The notes under the pieces were generated by a model. The model did no database searches. It saw only the letters and a program-made list of their open reading frames with translations, and was not told the DNA's origin. From assembly GCA_018399255.1 (NCBI GenBank), contig JAGYPA010000001.1, positions 189,019 through 253,018 on the forward strand: 64,000 nucleotides of DNA, given 5' to 3'. The position numbers were made by a program, and so were the translations under genes. Position 1 is the first letter of the stretch. Each line of letters opens with the position of its first letter. Positions 44,912 to 53,704 of this stretch are shown here, in pieces. The stretch is from Spirochaetales bacterium. Lineage in GTDB: Bacteria; Spirochaetota; Spirochaetia; JABMQR01.

Positions 44912-45913
44912 TCAGTGTATCGCTCCCCTCTTTTTCAAATACTCACACTGCCGGCTATCATGGCCCCATTGTCTGTACAAAGGTCCATACTGGGAAATAG
45001 ACCTCGGCCCTGCTTGCGGCACTCCAAGCTCTCTGAGCGACTGACGATGAGGGGTATTCGCAGCTACACCCTGCCGCCTGCGGCTATTCTTTCAAGTCCT
45101 GTATCATGCAAAGCTTTTTCCACACTCCCTCTTAATAAGAATTGACACTGCCTCTGTTCGCAGTCAAGTACTGCAATATTACGGCTGTTTTTTTCATACC
45201 GCTGATCCCAGAACTTCATCCAGCTGATTACTCACCGTCTCAGACCTGAATAAGAGACGTCGTACGGTCGATACATTTCCCTTCAGGCGACTAGGAAAAT
45301 TGCAAGCTTTCGGATTTCCGCTCTTCGCCAGCTTATCGATAACTGGGCTCTGCCAGGATACCCAAAATTATAATATTTTGCAACTTTTTTACTGAAAGCC
45401 TCTCCAACGGCATCGCTTCCATTGTCATCGTGCCCAGCACTTCACCTGATCAAATTCCGTGACTCGTAAATTATGGTATGCCCCCGAAACCAGAAGTCCA
45501 AGATAGGGATATGCAATAGAGATTCCAATGCGGTGCATAGAGATGTTTATGTGGTCATGCTAATGAAAGGCCGGTCAAGAGCTGCGGCTAGACCTTTTTG
45601 CAAAAAATTAACACCCACCAGCAGTGATCCGGATAACCCCGGGCGTAGTTGGTTGCGAAACTGCATCGATATCCTGCAGAGTTATTCCCGGCCTCTCTGA
45701 TAGATGCAGAGGACACCTGGTATATTAATTCCGTATGAAGACGGGATGCCAGTTCCGTACTCACCCGCGAACACTTCGTGTTCATTAATTGTGTTGTTGG
45801 TATTGCTTGAAATTTCTGCCGTCCCGAACTACGGCAACCGCACACTCATCACTATGAGGAAACTTATATCGAGAACAACTACACCTACTTTCCACTGATG
45901 AGGTAGATTTCAT
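44912..45913 (-). pseudogene. tsaD: Degenerate tsaD (t6A threonylcarbamoyltransferase subunit)
   Basis: Reading the minus strand from about 45913 across all three frames recovers nearly the whole TsaD sequence in order: DECAVAVVRDG, EISSNTNNTINEHEVFAG, ASRLHTELIYQV, ITLQDIDAVS, PGLSGSLLVGVNF, GLAAALDRPFISM, YPYLGLLVSGG then [61 protein letters not shown], and [12 protein letters not shown], ending at TGA 44912-44914. About ten frame changes and several stops interrupt it. Its length (about 1 kb) matches an intact gene, so decay is by small indels, not by deletion. TsaD is needed for t6A37 in ANN-decoding tRNAs, so an intact copy must exist elsewhere. Confidence 0.88.
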
Positions 45914-46266
45914 CCAATGCAATGCCGTCTCAAAAGATCTGGATAAATTTCTATGAGATAACCAGCAACTGTATCATCCAAGCAAAAACCATGCTGAAGG
46001 GGCCTTTCTTTTTGCCGTTTGTCTCGGTCTGCTCGCTTGCCTGGGAGTTTTCTTGCTTGCTTACTTTTTTTTTCCAGATAGATAATCTTCATAAGTTACG
46101 GTATCTGCATACTACGTTTGTAAGTATGAGTAAACCAATCTCTATTTGGTCAATAGCTGAGCCACAAATCTCTTTGATGGGTAAGAATTGTATAAATGCG
46201 CAAACCTGTATAGATTAACAAAAAAAAAGGGGTTGTTTTTTTATCTGATTTTACTACATTTTTTTT
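45914..46266. other. Non-coding stretch upstream of the tsaD remnant
   Basis: About 350 bp without a credible gene. A 60-codon open stretch on the minus strand (45910-46092) is Lys/Arg-rich with no recognisable motif and adjoins the tsaD remnant, so it may be leftover from an upstream gene. Poly-A/T runs occur near 46068 and 46219-46228. I could not identify any protein family in either strand. Confidence 0.5.
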
Positions 46267-46310
46267 AGCCTATTGGCCTATTAGCCCATTAGCTATTAAA
46301 CCTATTAGCC
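46267..46310 (+). repeat. Degenerate octamer repeat tract
   Basis: About five head-to-tail copies of an AGCCTATT-like unit: AGCCTATT, GGCCTATT, AGCCCATT, AGCTATT, AAACCTATT, then AGCC. It runs into the 5' acceptor strand of the tRNA-Thr-like sequence. Probably a slippage tract. Confidence 0.8.
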
Positions 46311-46373
46311 AAAGTAGCTTCAGGGTAGAGCAACGCTCTCGTAAAGCGTAGGCCGTCCACTCCCACCTTTGGT
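46308..46373 (+). pseudogene. tRNA-Thr(CGU)-like sequence lacking a T arm
   Basis: Acceptor GCCAAAG (46308-46314) pairs with CTTTGGT (46367-46373), one pair being G-U at 1-72. T8 and A9 follow, then a D arm (GCTT/GAGC, loop CAGGGTA), and a perfect anticodon stem ACGCT/AGCGT with loop CTCGTAA, giving anticodon CGT (Thr, ACG). The 17 nt that follow (46350-46366) cannot form a T stem and lack the TTC loop; about 22 nt would be expected. A T-rich run comes next. It is either a decayed tRNA-Thr gene or a tRNA-like RNA. Confidence 0.7.
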
Positions 46374-46423
46374 TTTTCTTAAGTTCTCCCCAAACCCAAT
46401 AATTACGACCGGGCTTGTTTTTT

Positions 46424-49169
46424 TCAAGACTCTTCTGCAATCAAAAAGATTTCTCGTGACTTTTCTACTATTTTTTTCTTTTCTATCTCAGCCTGAGCTG
46501 CTGCCAAACGTGCTATAGGAACCCGGAATGGTGAACAGCTTACATAATCAAGACCGAGTTTGCAATAGAAGGCTATAGTCTTGGGGATCTCCGCCATGTT
46601 CACCGCAAATACCAAGCTTGATATCCGGTCTTCGTTGCCGTCCAAGATCAACAGACATTTTTACCAGCTTTCCAACGCCGTTCTGGTCCAGGACAGCAAA
46701 GGGATCGTATTCATAAAACTGCTTGTCCGTATCATTCACATACGGCCCTAAGAAACTTGCAGAATCATCACGGCTGAAACCGCAGGTCATCTGAGTCAAG
46801 TCATTGGTTCCAAAACTGAAAAACTCCGCAGGCCCTGCTATTTCGTCTGCTGTTAAAGCTGCCCGGGGAACTTCAATCATTGTTCCTATTTTGTACTCGA
46901 TCCGTTTGCCTCTTTCGGAAAAAATCTGCTCTATGGTTTCAAGTGCATATTTTTTTGTGTATTCAAATTCTTTCACATTTCCAACAAGCGGAATCATTAT
47001 TTCCGGAAGAACGGGAGTTCCAGAATCAGCCACATTCATCGCTGCTTCAATAATTGCCCGAACCTGCATTACCAGAATCTCAGGGTATATTACTGCAAGA
47101 CGGCAGCCGCGGAATCCCAGCATCGGGTTGAATTCATGCAGAGCCTCAACCTTTGAGACAATTTCATCATATGAGACTGAAAGCTGATCGGCCATTTCCT
47201 GAATATTTTCTTTCTCATGGGGAAGAAACTCATGCAGGGGCGGATCGAGAAGGCGAACTGTCGCCGGTCGCCCGTCCAGAGCCTTGAAAATGGCTTCAAA
47301 GTCCTTACGCTGCATTGGCAGAAGCTCGAAGAGTGCTTTTTCCCGTTCCTCAAGGTTTTTTGCAAGGATCATTTTCCTTATAGAGATAATTCTAGCACCT
47401 TCAAAGAACATATGCTCGGTCCGGCAAAGGCCAATTCCCTCTGCACCGAATTTTACCGCCATCTCGGTATCAGCAGGAGTGTCAGCATTCGTCCTGACTT
47501 TCATTGAACGAATCTGATCAACATACCCCATAAAGTCGTTATAGTTCTGAAAAAGATTAGATTCTTCAGGATCCATCTGCCCGTTCAGTACCTGAACAAT
47601 CTCAGAAGGCTTAACCGCAAGTTCTGTTCCATATATCTGCCCGGTAAACCCGTCTATGGAAATATAATCTCCCTGCCTGATCAGTCTGTCGCCAACCTGC
47701 ATCATCTTATCGGCATACTTGATTTTAAGATCACCGGCACCTGAAACGCAGGGGCAGCCCATACCGCGAGCAACTACTGCTGCATGACTCGTCATGCCTC
47801 CGCGTGCTGTAAGGACACCTTTAGCTACAGCCATACCGCCGATATCTTCAGGACTTGTCTCTATACGCACCAGAATCACATCCTTCCCTTCAGCTGCCAG
47901 TTCTTCTGCTTCATGAGCACTGAATACCGCTATGCCTGAAGCTCCTCCCGGGCTCGCATTCAGCCCTGAAGCGATCGGTGTTATTCCCTTGGCAGCAATA
48001 TCTTCGGGGTCAAGAATCGGGGCAAACAGTTTACCGAATTCGCTGGAAGGAACCCTGCTTACTGCTGTTTCAATATCTATCAGCCCGTCCTTAACCATTT
48101 CCACCTGTGTTTTCAGCCAGCTGAATACGGTTCTTTTGCCATTTCTGGTCTGCAGCATATACAGCTTGCCTTCCTGAATGGTGAATTCCAGATCCTGCAT
48201 ATCCTTGTAATGGTTCTCAAGAAGTCCTCGAATTTCTACAAGCTGATTATATACTTTCTCATTTTTTTCTTTCAGGGTGTCTATAGTCAGCGGAGTACGA
48301 ATTCCTGCAACAACATCCTCTCCTTGAGCATTCATCAAATATTCGCCATAGAACTTGTTTTCACCGGTTGACGGGTCACGCGTAAATGCAACTCCCGTTC
48401 CTGATGTATCTCCCATATTGCCGAAGACCATTGACTGGACATTTACCGCAGTTCCAAGAAGTCCGCGAATATCATTCATTTGGCGGTATTTCTTTGCCCT
48501 GTCATTATCCCAGGAACCAAAAACGGCATCAATAGACTTAAAAAGCTGTTCCAGCGGGTCAGTAGGAAACTGCTCGCCTGTCGCGGCCTTGTAAACCTCG
48601 CGATATTTTTCAATAACACGTTTCAAATCATCTACAGTAAGGTCGGTATCAACGTCCTTTCCTACTTTGTCCTTGACTTCCTGAAGCGCTTCCTCAAAAT
48701 CATGATGCGGAACGCCCATGACGACATCGCCGAACATCTGCATGAACCGTCTATAGCTGTCCCAGGCAAACCGTTCATTACCGGTTTTTTTGATCATACC
48801 TTCAACGGCGGCAGGACTCATACCAAGATTCAAAACCGTGTCCATCATCCCGGGCATGGAACTTGCCGCACCAGAGCGAACAGAGACAAGAAGCGGGTTA
48901 TCAAAATCCCCAAGCTTTGCCCCCATTTCAGATTCCAGCTTCTTCAAGTTCTCCAGCACCTGTTCACGCATTCCTTCGGGGTATTTTCCACCGTTTGCTG
49001 AAAAGTACGCACAGGCTTCGGTGCTGATGGTAAACCCGGGCGGCACAGGCAAGCCGATACTTGTCATTTCTGCGAGATTGGCACCTTTCCCACCAAGCAG
49101 TTCTTTCATACCGGCATTGCCTTCGGCACCGGAATTACCGAAATAATAGACATACTGTGTTTCTGTCAT
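46424..49169 (-). CDS. ppdK: Pyruvate, phosphate dikinase, broken by a one-base frameshift near the C-terminus
   Basis: Interconverts pyruvate, ATP and Pi with PEP, AMP and PPi. The start is ATG 49169 (AGGAGG 10 nt upstream). Motifs: [20 protein letters not shown] in the ATP-grasp domain, the phospho-histidine site [15 protein letters not shown], and the C-terminal barrel with the catalytic Cys in [11 protein letters not shown]. Right after that the frame shifts: four C (minus strand, 46583-46586) where three would keep the frame. As it stands translation stops at 46548 after 15 wrong residues. The other frame continues with [20 protein letters not shown] and [11 protein letters not shown] to 46424. 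Repaired, the protein is 914 aa, normal for PPDK. Confidence 0.9.
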
Positions 49170-49290
49170 CTTTAAGAATCCTCCTAATGTTTCTGAGAAA
49201 ATCATTCTCTGTACTTCTACTCTTTTTCATTACTTTTTTCATTACTTTGCAAAAAGGGAGTTATTTTTTTAACCACTTGTATGAATGTAA

Positions 49291-49330
49291 AAAAAAGAGT
49301 CCATCATGTCAATAATAGAATGATGGACTC
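49291..49330 (-). terminator. Terminator after the sigma factor gene
   Basis: GAGTCCATCAT (49297-49307) and ATGATGGACTC (49320-49330) form a perfect 11-bp stem with a 12-nt loop. On the minus strand it is followed by eight T, a textbook intrinsic terminator 24 nt after the sigma gene stop. Confidence 0.9.
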
Positions 49331-49354
49331 TCATATCAAGCCAAGTATACCAGA

Positions 49355-50227
49355 TTACGCTGAATATGCTTCAAGGTATTTGCTTCTGGAGGGATGTCTC
49401 AGCCGCTCAAGAGCTTTTTTCTCTATCTGTCGTATTCTCTCTTTTGTAAGGTTATATATATCACCAATTTCTTTAAGAGACATAGCATGCTTGCCGTTCA
49501 AACCGAATCTATATTCAATGATTTCCAATTCTTTCACACTCAGGGTACTGAGAACTGCATTAATATCTGCTTTGAGAGAATTCTCCATAGCTTTTTCTTC
49601 AGGTGAAATGTAATCAGTATCTTCAATAAAATCACCAAGCTGAGAGTTGTTCTTATCGGCAAAAACCGGCGTTTCCAGAGATACCATATCCCGGGATATG
49701 CTCAGCAGATCAGCGATATGATGGGCATCGAGCTGAGTCATTTTTGCCACTTCAAGCAAGTCCGGGTCTACACCATTCATTGAAGTAAGTTCTTTCTGGG
49801 CTTTCTGAATTTGAATTAATTCATTTGCACGGTTAAGCGGCAAGCGGATTGTTCTTGATTTTTCACATATTGATTTCAGAACAGCCTGTCTTATCCACCA
49901 AACAGCATAAGAAATAAAATGATATCCTTTGTCTACATCAAATCGATCTATCGCATTAATCAGGCCAATATTACCTTCATTTATGAGGTCAATGAGCGGT
50001 AATCCCTGATTCTGGTATTTTTTTGCAACATTCACGACAAACCGTAAATTAGCCTCTATAAGTCTTTTTTTGGCAGGTTCATCGCCTTGTGCTGCTTTCG
50101 TTGCTATTGATATTTCTTCTTCCCTCGTCAGCAGGGGAATTCTATTGATTTCCTTCAAATACATTGAAAGTATATTGCTGTCTTCAAAATAGGAAGTATC
50201 CGTTGAATAGGTGCTGTTGTTTTTCAT
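49355..50227 (-). CDS. RNA polymerase sigma-70 family factor (RpoS/RpoD-like)
   Basis: 290 aa from ATG 50227 (AGGAGG 6 nt upstream; the ATG at 50245 lies upstream of this site). Region 1.2 SMYLKEINRIPLLTREEEIS, region 2 NLRFVVNVAKKYQNQGLPLI and FISYAVWWIRQAVLKSI, region 3, and region 4.2 SLKEIGDIYNLTKERIRQIE. It lacks the long region 1.1 and non-conserved insert of the primary sigma, so it is probably an alternative factor like RpoS or a group 2 sigma. The promoter region carries nested inverted repeats. What switches it on is not visible. Confidence 0.9.
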   Translation of the reverse strand: MKNNSTYSTDTSYFEDSNILSMYLKEINRIPLLTREEEISIATKAAQGDEPAKKRLIEANLRFVVNVAKKYQNQGLPLIDLINEGNIGLINAIDRFDVDKGYHFISYAVWWIRQAVLKSICEKSRTIRLPLNRANELIQIQKAQKELTSMNGVDPDLLEVAKMTQLDAHHIADLLSISRDMVSLETPVFADKNNSQLGDFIEDTDYISPEEKAMENSLKADINAVLSTLSVKELEIIEYRFGLNGKHAMSLKEIGDIYNLTKERIRQIEKKALERLRHPSRSKYLEAYSA

Positions 50228-50382
50228 TATAAGCCTCCTGAGCATACTAATGCAGTAATTGTGCCAAATATCGCATATCAGGAGTACTAACTATTAAATC
50301 TTTTCTTGGTATAAAGATAATGATATATTGGGCTCATACAGGCTGATAAAATTGTTAATATTGTCTGTACACCGCCAAACAC

Positions 50383-50443
50383 ACTGTGTCATATTTACTC
50401 AGTTACTATCTGGAGTAAATATAACGAGTAGTTTTGACACAGT
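50383..50443. repeat. Nested inverted repeats upstream of the sigma gene
   Basis: Outer arms ACTGTGTCA (50383-50391) and TGACACAGT (50435-50443); inner arms ATATTTACTC (50391-50400) and GAGTAAATAT (50413-50422), all perfect matches. The left arms are contiguous and the right arms are split by 12 nt. The element begins at the very end of the TPR-like gene and lies about 155 nt upstream of the sigma start. It has no T run, so it may be an operator or a structured leader, not a terminator. Confidence 0.75.
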
Positions 50444-50980
50444 TTACTGTTTTTTAGAAATGAATGAGACTATTTCACCTTTTTTACCGGGCAATTTCGA
50501 TGCACCAACATCATTACCCAGTTCCGGAAATATTATGGTAAGTGAAAAATAATAGGTAATTCGATCATCGGTACTGAGAGTCCGAAGCTCAGGTAAATCA
50601 GATATTTCCTGCCAGGTCATTAAAACAAGGTCGTGAACCATATCACCTTCAGCCAGAGTGTCAAAAACAAATCCAGGCTTTCTTTTAAGATACCTTGACA
50701 TCTGAACAGCAAGAAACAGCTGCCATTCAGGATCATTATCCCCTCCCTTCCCGACAGCTTCCCTCACACTGAAAGCATTAAGCCAGCATCTCTTAGCATA
50801 TGTCGCCTGTCCAAGCTTCATGAAAGCGATTCCAAGATAAAAGAGAATTTCTCCTAACTCCTTAGTATGATTGCAGCCGCACAGCTCCAAAGCCTGACTC
50901 AGTTCAAGCATAGCCTCATGAGCATTGTGTGAGAAAAGATTTTTTTTACCTTTTTCAAGTAATTCAATGCATGCTTTCAT
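50444..50980 (-). CDS. TPR-like small protein, function unknown
   Basis: 178 aa from ATG 50980; an open frame extends to 51094 but that would run into the groES promoter, so the inner start is preferred although its ribosome site is weak. Residues about 1-75 (ELLEKGKKNLFSHNAHEAML, ALELCGCNHTKELGEILFYL) look like two tetratricopeptide helix pairs, suited to protein contacts. The rest has no known motif. It is divergent from groES. Confidence 0.7.
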   Translation of the reverse strand: MKACIELLEKGKKNLFSHNAHEAMLELSQALELCGCNHTKELGEILFYLGIAFMKLGQATYAKRCWLNAFSVREAVGKGGDNDPEWQLFLAVQMSRYLKRKPGFVFDTLAEGDMVHDLVLMTWQEISDLPELRTLSTDDRITYYFSLTIIFPELGNDVGASKLPGKKGEIVSFISKKQ

Positions 50981-51086
50981 TATACCAATAATATACGAAA
51001 GTCGTATCCTGACGGCAAGTATTTTATTACATCTCCAGGCTTCAATCCGCCTGATATGAGCAGAGCGATAAAAAATGAAATTTGAC

Positions 51087-51115
51087 TTGACCATTGATCC
51101 CTACATGCGTATATT
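51087..51115 (+). promoter_or_regulatory. Promoter of groES
   Basis: TTGACC (51087-51092) and TATATT (51110-51115) with a 17-nt spacer, about 67 nt upstream of the groES ATG. I see no CIRCE-type inverted repeat (TTAGCACTC/GAGTGCTAA) near it, so HrcA control is not evident. Confidence 0.65.
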
Positions 51116-51182
51116 TTGGATGAAATATGAAAATACCTAAGTATTCACATTAAACTAACATGAACAGTTTCAGGAGGATTTT

Positions 51183-51449
51183 ATGAAGATCAGACCACTT
51201 GGTGATCGTGTACTGGTAAAAGTAGAGGAAGTTGAAGAAAAGACAGCCGGCGGTATCTTTATTCCCCAGACGGCTCAGGAAAAAACTCAAATTGCAACTG
51301 TCGCTGCAATTGGTGACGACAAAGATGTAATTACCGTTAAAGTCGGTGATAAGATCATGTATGATAAATATGCAGGAACTTCTGTAAAAGTTGACGGTTC
51401 TGATCATCTGCTTCTCAGAATGGCTGACATCCTTGCAGTTGTTGAGTAA
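51183..51449 (+). CDS. groES: GroES co-chaperonin
   Basis: 88 aa. MKIRPLGDRVLVKVEEVEEK at the start, the mobile loop KTAGGIFIPQTAQEKTQIA that contacts GroEL, and KVGDKIMYDKYAGTSVKVDG. AGGAGG lies a few nt before the ATG. It caps GroEL in protein folding. groEL does not follow; the next gene is the convergent dinG. A separated groES is known in other spirochaetes. Confidence 0.97.
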   Translation: MKIRPLGDRVLVKVEEVEEKTAGGIFIPQTAQEKTQIATVAAIGDDKDVITVKVGDKIMYDKYAGTSVKVDGSDHLLLRMADILAVVE

Positions 51450-51498
51450 TTATCGAAAGGCTGAATAAATTCTTATAAAAGCTGTAGTAATTAAGCAG

Positions 51499-51546
51499 AC
51501 CCTGACAGAATGAAAAATTAATTTCATGGCTGCAGGGTTTTTTTAT
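51499..51546 (+). terminator. Terminator after groES
   Basis: An interrupted hairpin, ACCCTG-A-CAG with ATGAAA on the left and TTTCAT with CTG-C-AGGGT on the right, is followed by seven T. It overlaps the last codons of the convergent dinG gene. Confidence 0.75.
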
Positions 51547-53704
51547 GTCTGGATGGTATCTGATCTGCATTGATATCAGCAAAGAGGAAATTTTCAAAGG
51601 AATCGAGCAGGCTATCTGCCTCCCTCACCTCCAGTCTGGCAGCAGGAAGGCTTTTTAAAAGAACCTTCCCATAATACTTATGTAAAATTCGTGAATCCAG
51701 AATAAATACTCCGCCCCTGTCATTTCGATGACGCAGAAGCCTTCCAAACCCCTGCTTCAGCTTCAATGCGGCCTCCGGCAGCGACATTTCTGTAAATGGA
51801 TTACCTCCCGACTCTTTGACAGCATCATAGCGCGCTGAGACTACGGGATCTGTCGGCACCCTGAATGGAATTCTCGTTATTACTACCGAACGTAAAGTAT
51901 TTCCTGGCGCATCAACCCCCTCCCAAAATGATTCAGTGGCAAGCAGAACGCTTTTTTCATCAGCTATAAACTCAGCCAGCAATTTAGAACGGTCCATCTC
52001 TCCCTGCTTGAAGATATGAATGTCCTGATCTTTAAGGACTCCTGTAAGGTATTCTCCTACTTCACGCAAAAGTGCATATGAAGTAAATAACACCAGAGTA
52101 CCTCCCTCTGATGAAAGTATCAGCTTCCCGGTAAAGTCGCAAACGAAACTTTTGTATAACAGCACCTCGGAAGGCGCCGGCGCATCCGAGGGTATTCCAA
52201 GCAGCATCTGGCTGGTAAAATCAAATGGTGATGAAAACCTTTCCCTGAAATATCGATTATCATCATGTCCGAACAAACCCACCTGTTTTTCCCAAAAACT
52301 GAAGTCACTGCCGGCAGACAATGTGGCTGAAGTACATATAACCGTCCGATTTGCAGCAAATACGTGAGTAAACAATTCATGCGAAACACTGACCGGCGTT
52401 ATATGCATCCTGGCAGACCCTCTTCCTCTGGAAAATGACACAGGTTCGAGCCAGAATATCAAATGCCGCAGTTCGTCGACCTCACGGAAACGAACCAGAA
52501 TATCGGAAGCTTTTCCAAAACGCCGGGCTATACTCTGCAATTCCAGAAGCAGCGGGGTCGAATCTTCATTTTCTCGACATAATCCGGCAAGGCTGCCGCA
52601 TTCCTTCTGCATGTGAAGCAGTTCAACTGAAAGAAGCAGGGCAGCTTCAACAACTGGACTCAGCACATCAGCTGGAAGACCTGAAGGGCCGGATGTAAAG
52701 CGGATCGAGCCGCCTCCAGCATAACCTGACAGTCCATACAACTGAATATCCAATTCATCGATGGCTTTTCTTACCCTGTCCCCTGCTGCAATAAATGACT
52801 CCAGAGTATTTCCTTTTTCCATAAAAGGGAGAAGACGAACAGCGATACCCCGTGGCATGCCGAATTTCAAGTGGTGAAGATCATTCAGATGGCGGACTGC
52901 CGCGAGACTTTCAAAGGTTTCCGTGTAGTAATTCGTGGCGTTTTTTTCAATATTATGCGCTTCATCAATAATCAGCCTGTCATAAGGAGGCAGTATTGCC
53001 TGTTCGTCTGCACCTATTCCTTCATGTTCCCGCATAAGTATGTCAGCGAAAAGCAAATGATGATTTATTATGACGATATTCGCTTCCGCTGCCCGTTTAC
53101 GAGCCTGCAGAACAAAGCATCCCTCACGAAAAGGACAACGGTTTTTCATACAGGTATCGGAATCAGAACAGACCCTGCCTGACAATTGCCTGTCTATCGG
53201 TTTCTCAACTTCAGAAAGCATGCCGGTTCTGGTTCGCTTCGCCCATCCAAGGAGATATGTCAATCCGGAAGAAAAACTTGAATCATCACTGTCAGTATCA
53301 AGCAGAGGCCCCTCCCTCAGTTCTTCATACAGTTTGCGAAGGCACAGGTAGTTTGACCTGCCTTTAAGCAATTCATAAGATAAAGGAAGATTCAGGGCCT
53401 TTTTAAGAAAAGGCAGGTCTTTATCCACAAGCTGATGCTGGAGATTGATGGTTGAGGTGGCAACAATAACTGACTCATCTGCATGTTCGGGATTTGAACA
53501 CCAGAGCATAGCTGGAACCAGGTAAGCAAAGGATTTTCCGGTACCGGTACCAGCTTCCACAGCACAAAAATGATCTTCAGCAAATGCTGCAGTCACCATT
53601 TCTGCCATTTTCAACTGACTGTCACGATGTTCAAAAGAGGTAACATTCCGGGACAGCAGGCCGCCATTTCCGAAAACATCCTCCAGTCGGGTATTATGAT
53701 TCAA
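51524..53704 (-). CDS. dinG: DinG-type ATP-dependent DNA helicase
   Basis: 726 aa, XPD-like superfamily 2 helicase. Walker A is EAGTGTGKSFAYLVPAM, the DEAH box is IIDEAHNIEKNATNYYTE, and four cysteines for an iron-sulfur cluster lie in RVCSDSDTCMKNRCPFREGC. C-terminal motifs: VLLATESFWEGVDAPG and QGFGRLLRHRNDRGG. It unwinds damaged DNA, R-loops or D-loops. No ATG lies before the conserved N-terminus. The preferred start is TTG 53704, with AGGA 8 nt upstream, overlapping the ntrC end by 11 nt. The frame stays open to 53824 but that is inside ntrC. Confidence 0.92.
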   Translation of the reverse strand: MNHNTRLEDVFGNGGLLSRNVTSFEHRDSQLKMAEMVTAAFAEDHFCAVEAGTGTGKSFAYLVPAMLWCSNPEHADESVIVATSTINLQHQLVDKDLPFLKKALNLPLSYELLKGRSNYLCLRKLYEELREGPLLDTDSDDSSFSSGLTYLLGWAKRTRTGMLSEVEKPIDRQLSGRVCSDSDTCMKNRCPFREGCFVLQARKRAAEANIVIINHHLLFADILMREHEGIGADEQAILPPYDRLIIDEAHNIEKNATNYYTETFESLAAVRHLNDLHHLKFGMPRGIAVRLLPFMEKGNTLESFIAAGDRVRKAIDELDIQLYGLSGYAGGGSIRFTSGPSGLPADVLSPVVEAALLLSVELLHMQKECGSLAGLCRENEDSTPLLLELQSIARRFGKASDILVRFREVDELRHLIFWLEPVSFSRGRGSARMHITPVSVSHELFTHVFAANRTVICTSATLSAGSDFSFWEKQVGLFGHDDNRYFRERFSSPFDFTSQMLLGIPSDAPAPSEVLLYKSFVCDFTGKLILSSEGGTLVLFTSYALLREVGEYLTGVLKDQDIHIFKQGEMDRSKLLAEFIADEKSVLLATESFWEGVDAPGNTLRSVVITRIPFRVPTDPVVSARYDAVKESGGNPFTEMSLPEAALKLKQGFGRLLRHRNDRGGVFILDSRILHKYYGKVLLKSLPAARLEVREADSLLDSFENFLFADINADQIPSRHKKTLQP

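Noticed and set aside
45473-45845. Short open frames that might be transposase fragments
   Set aside because: All coding-like signal here is explained by the tsaD remnant read in shifting frames; no inverted repeats or transposase motifs were seen.
46424-46651. Independent 75-aa gene
   Set aside because: Its sequence is the missing C-terminus of PPDK; it is the same gene after a one-base shift.
51095-51182. CIRCE/HrcA operator upstream of groES
   Set aside because: The expected TTAGCACTC-N9-GAGTGCTAA was looked for and is not present.
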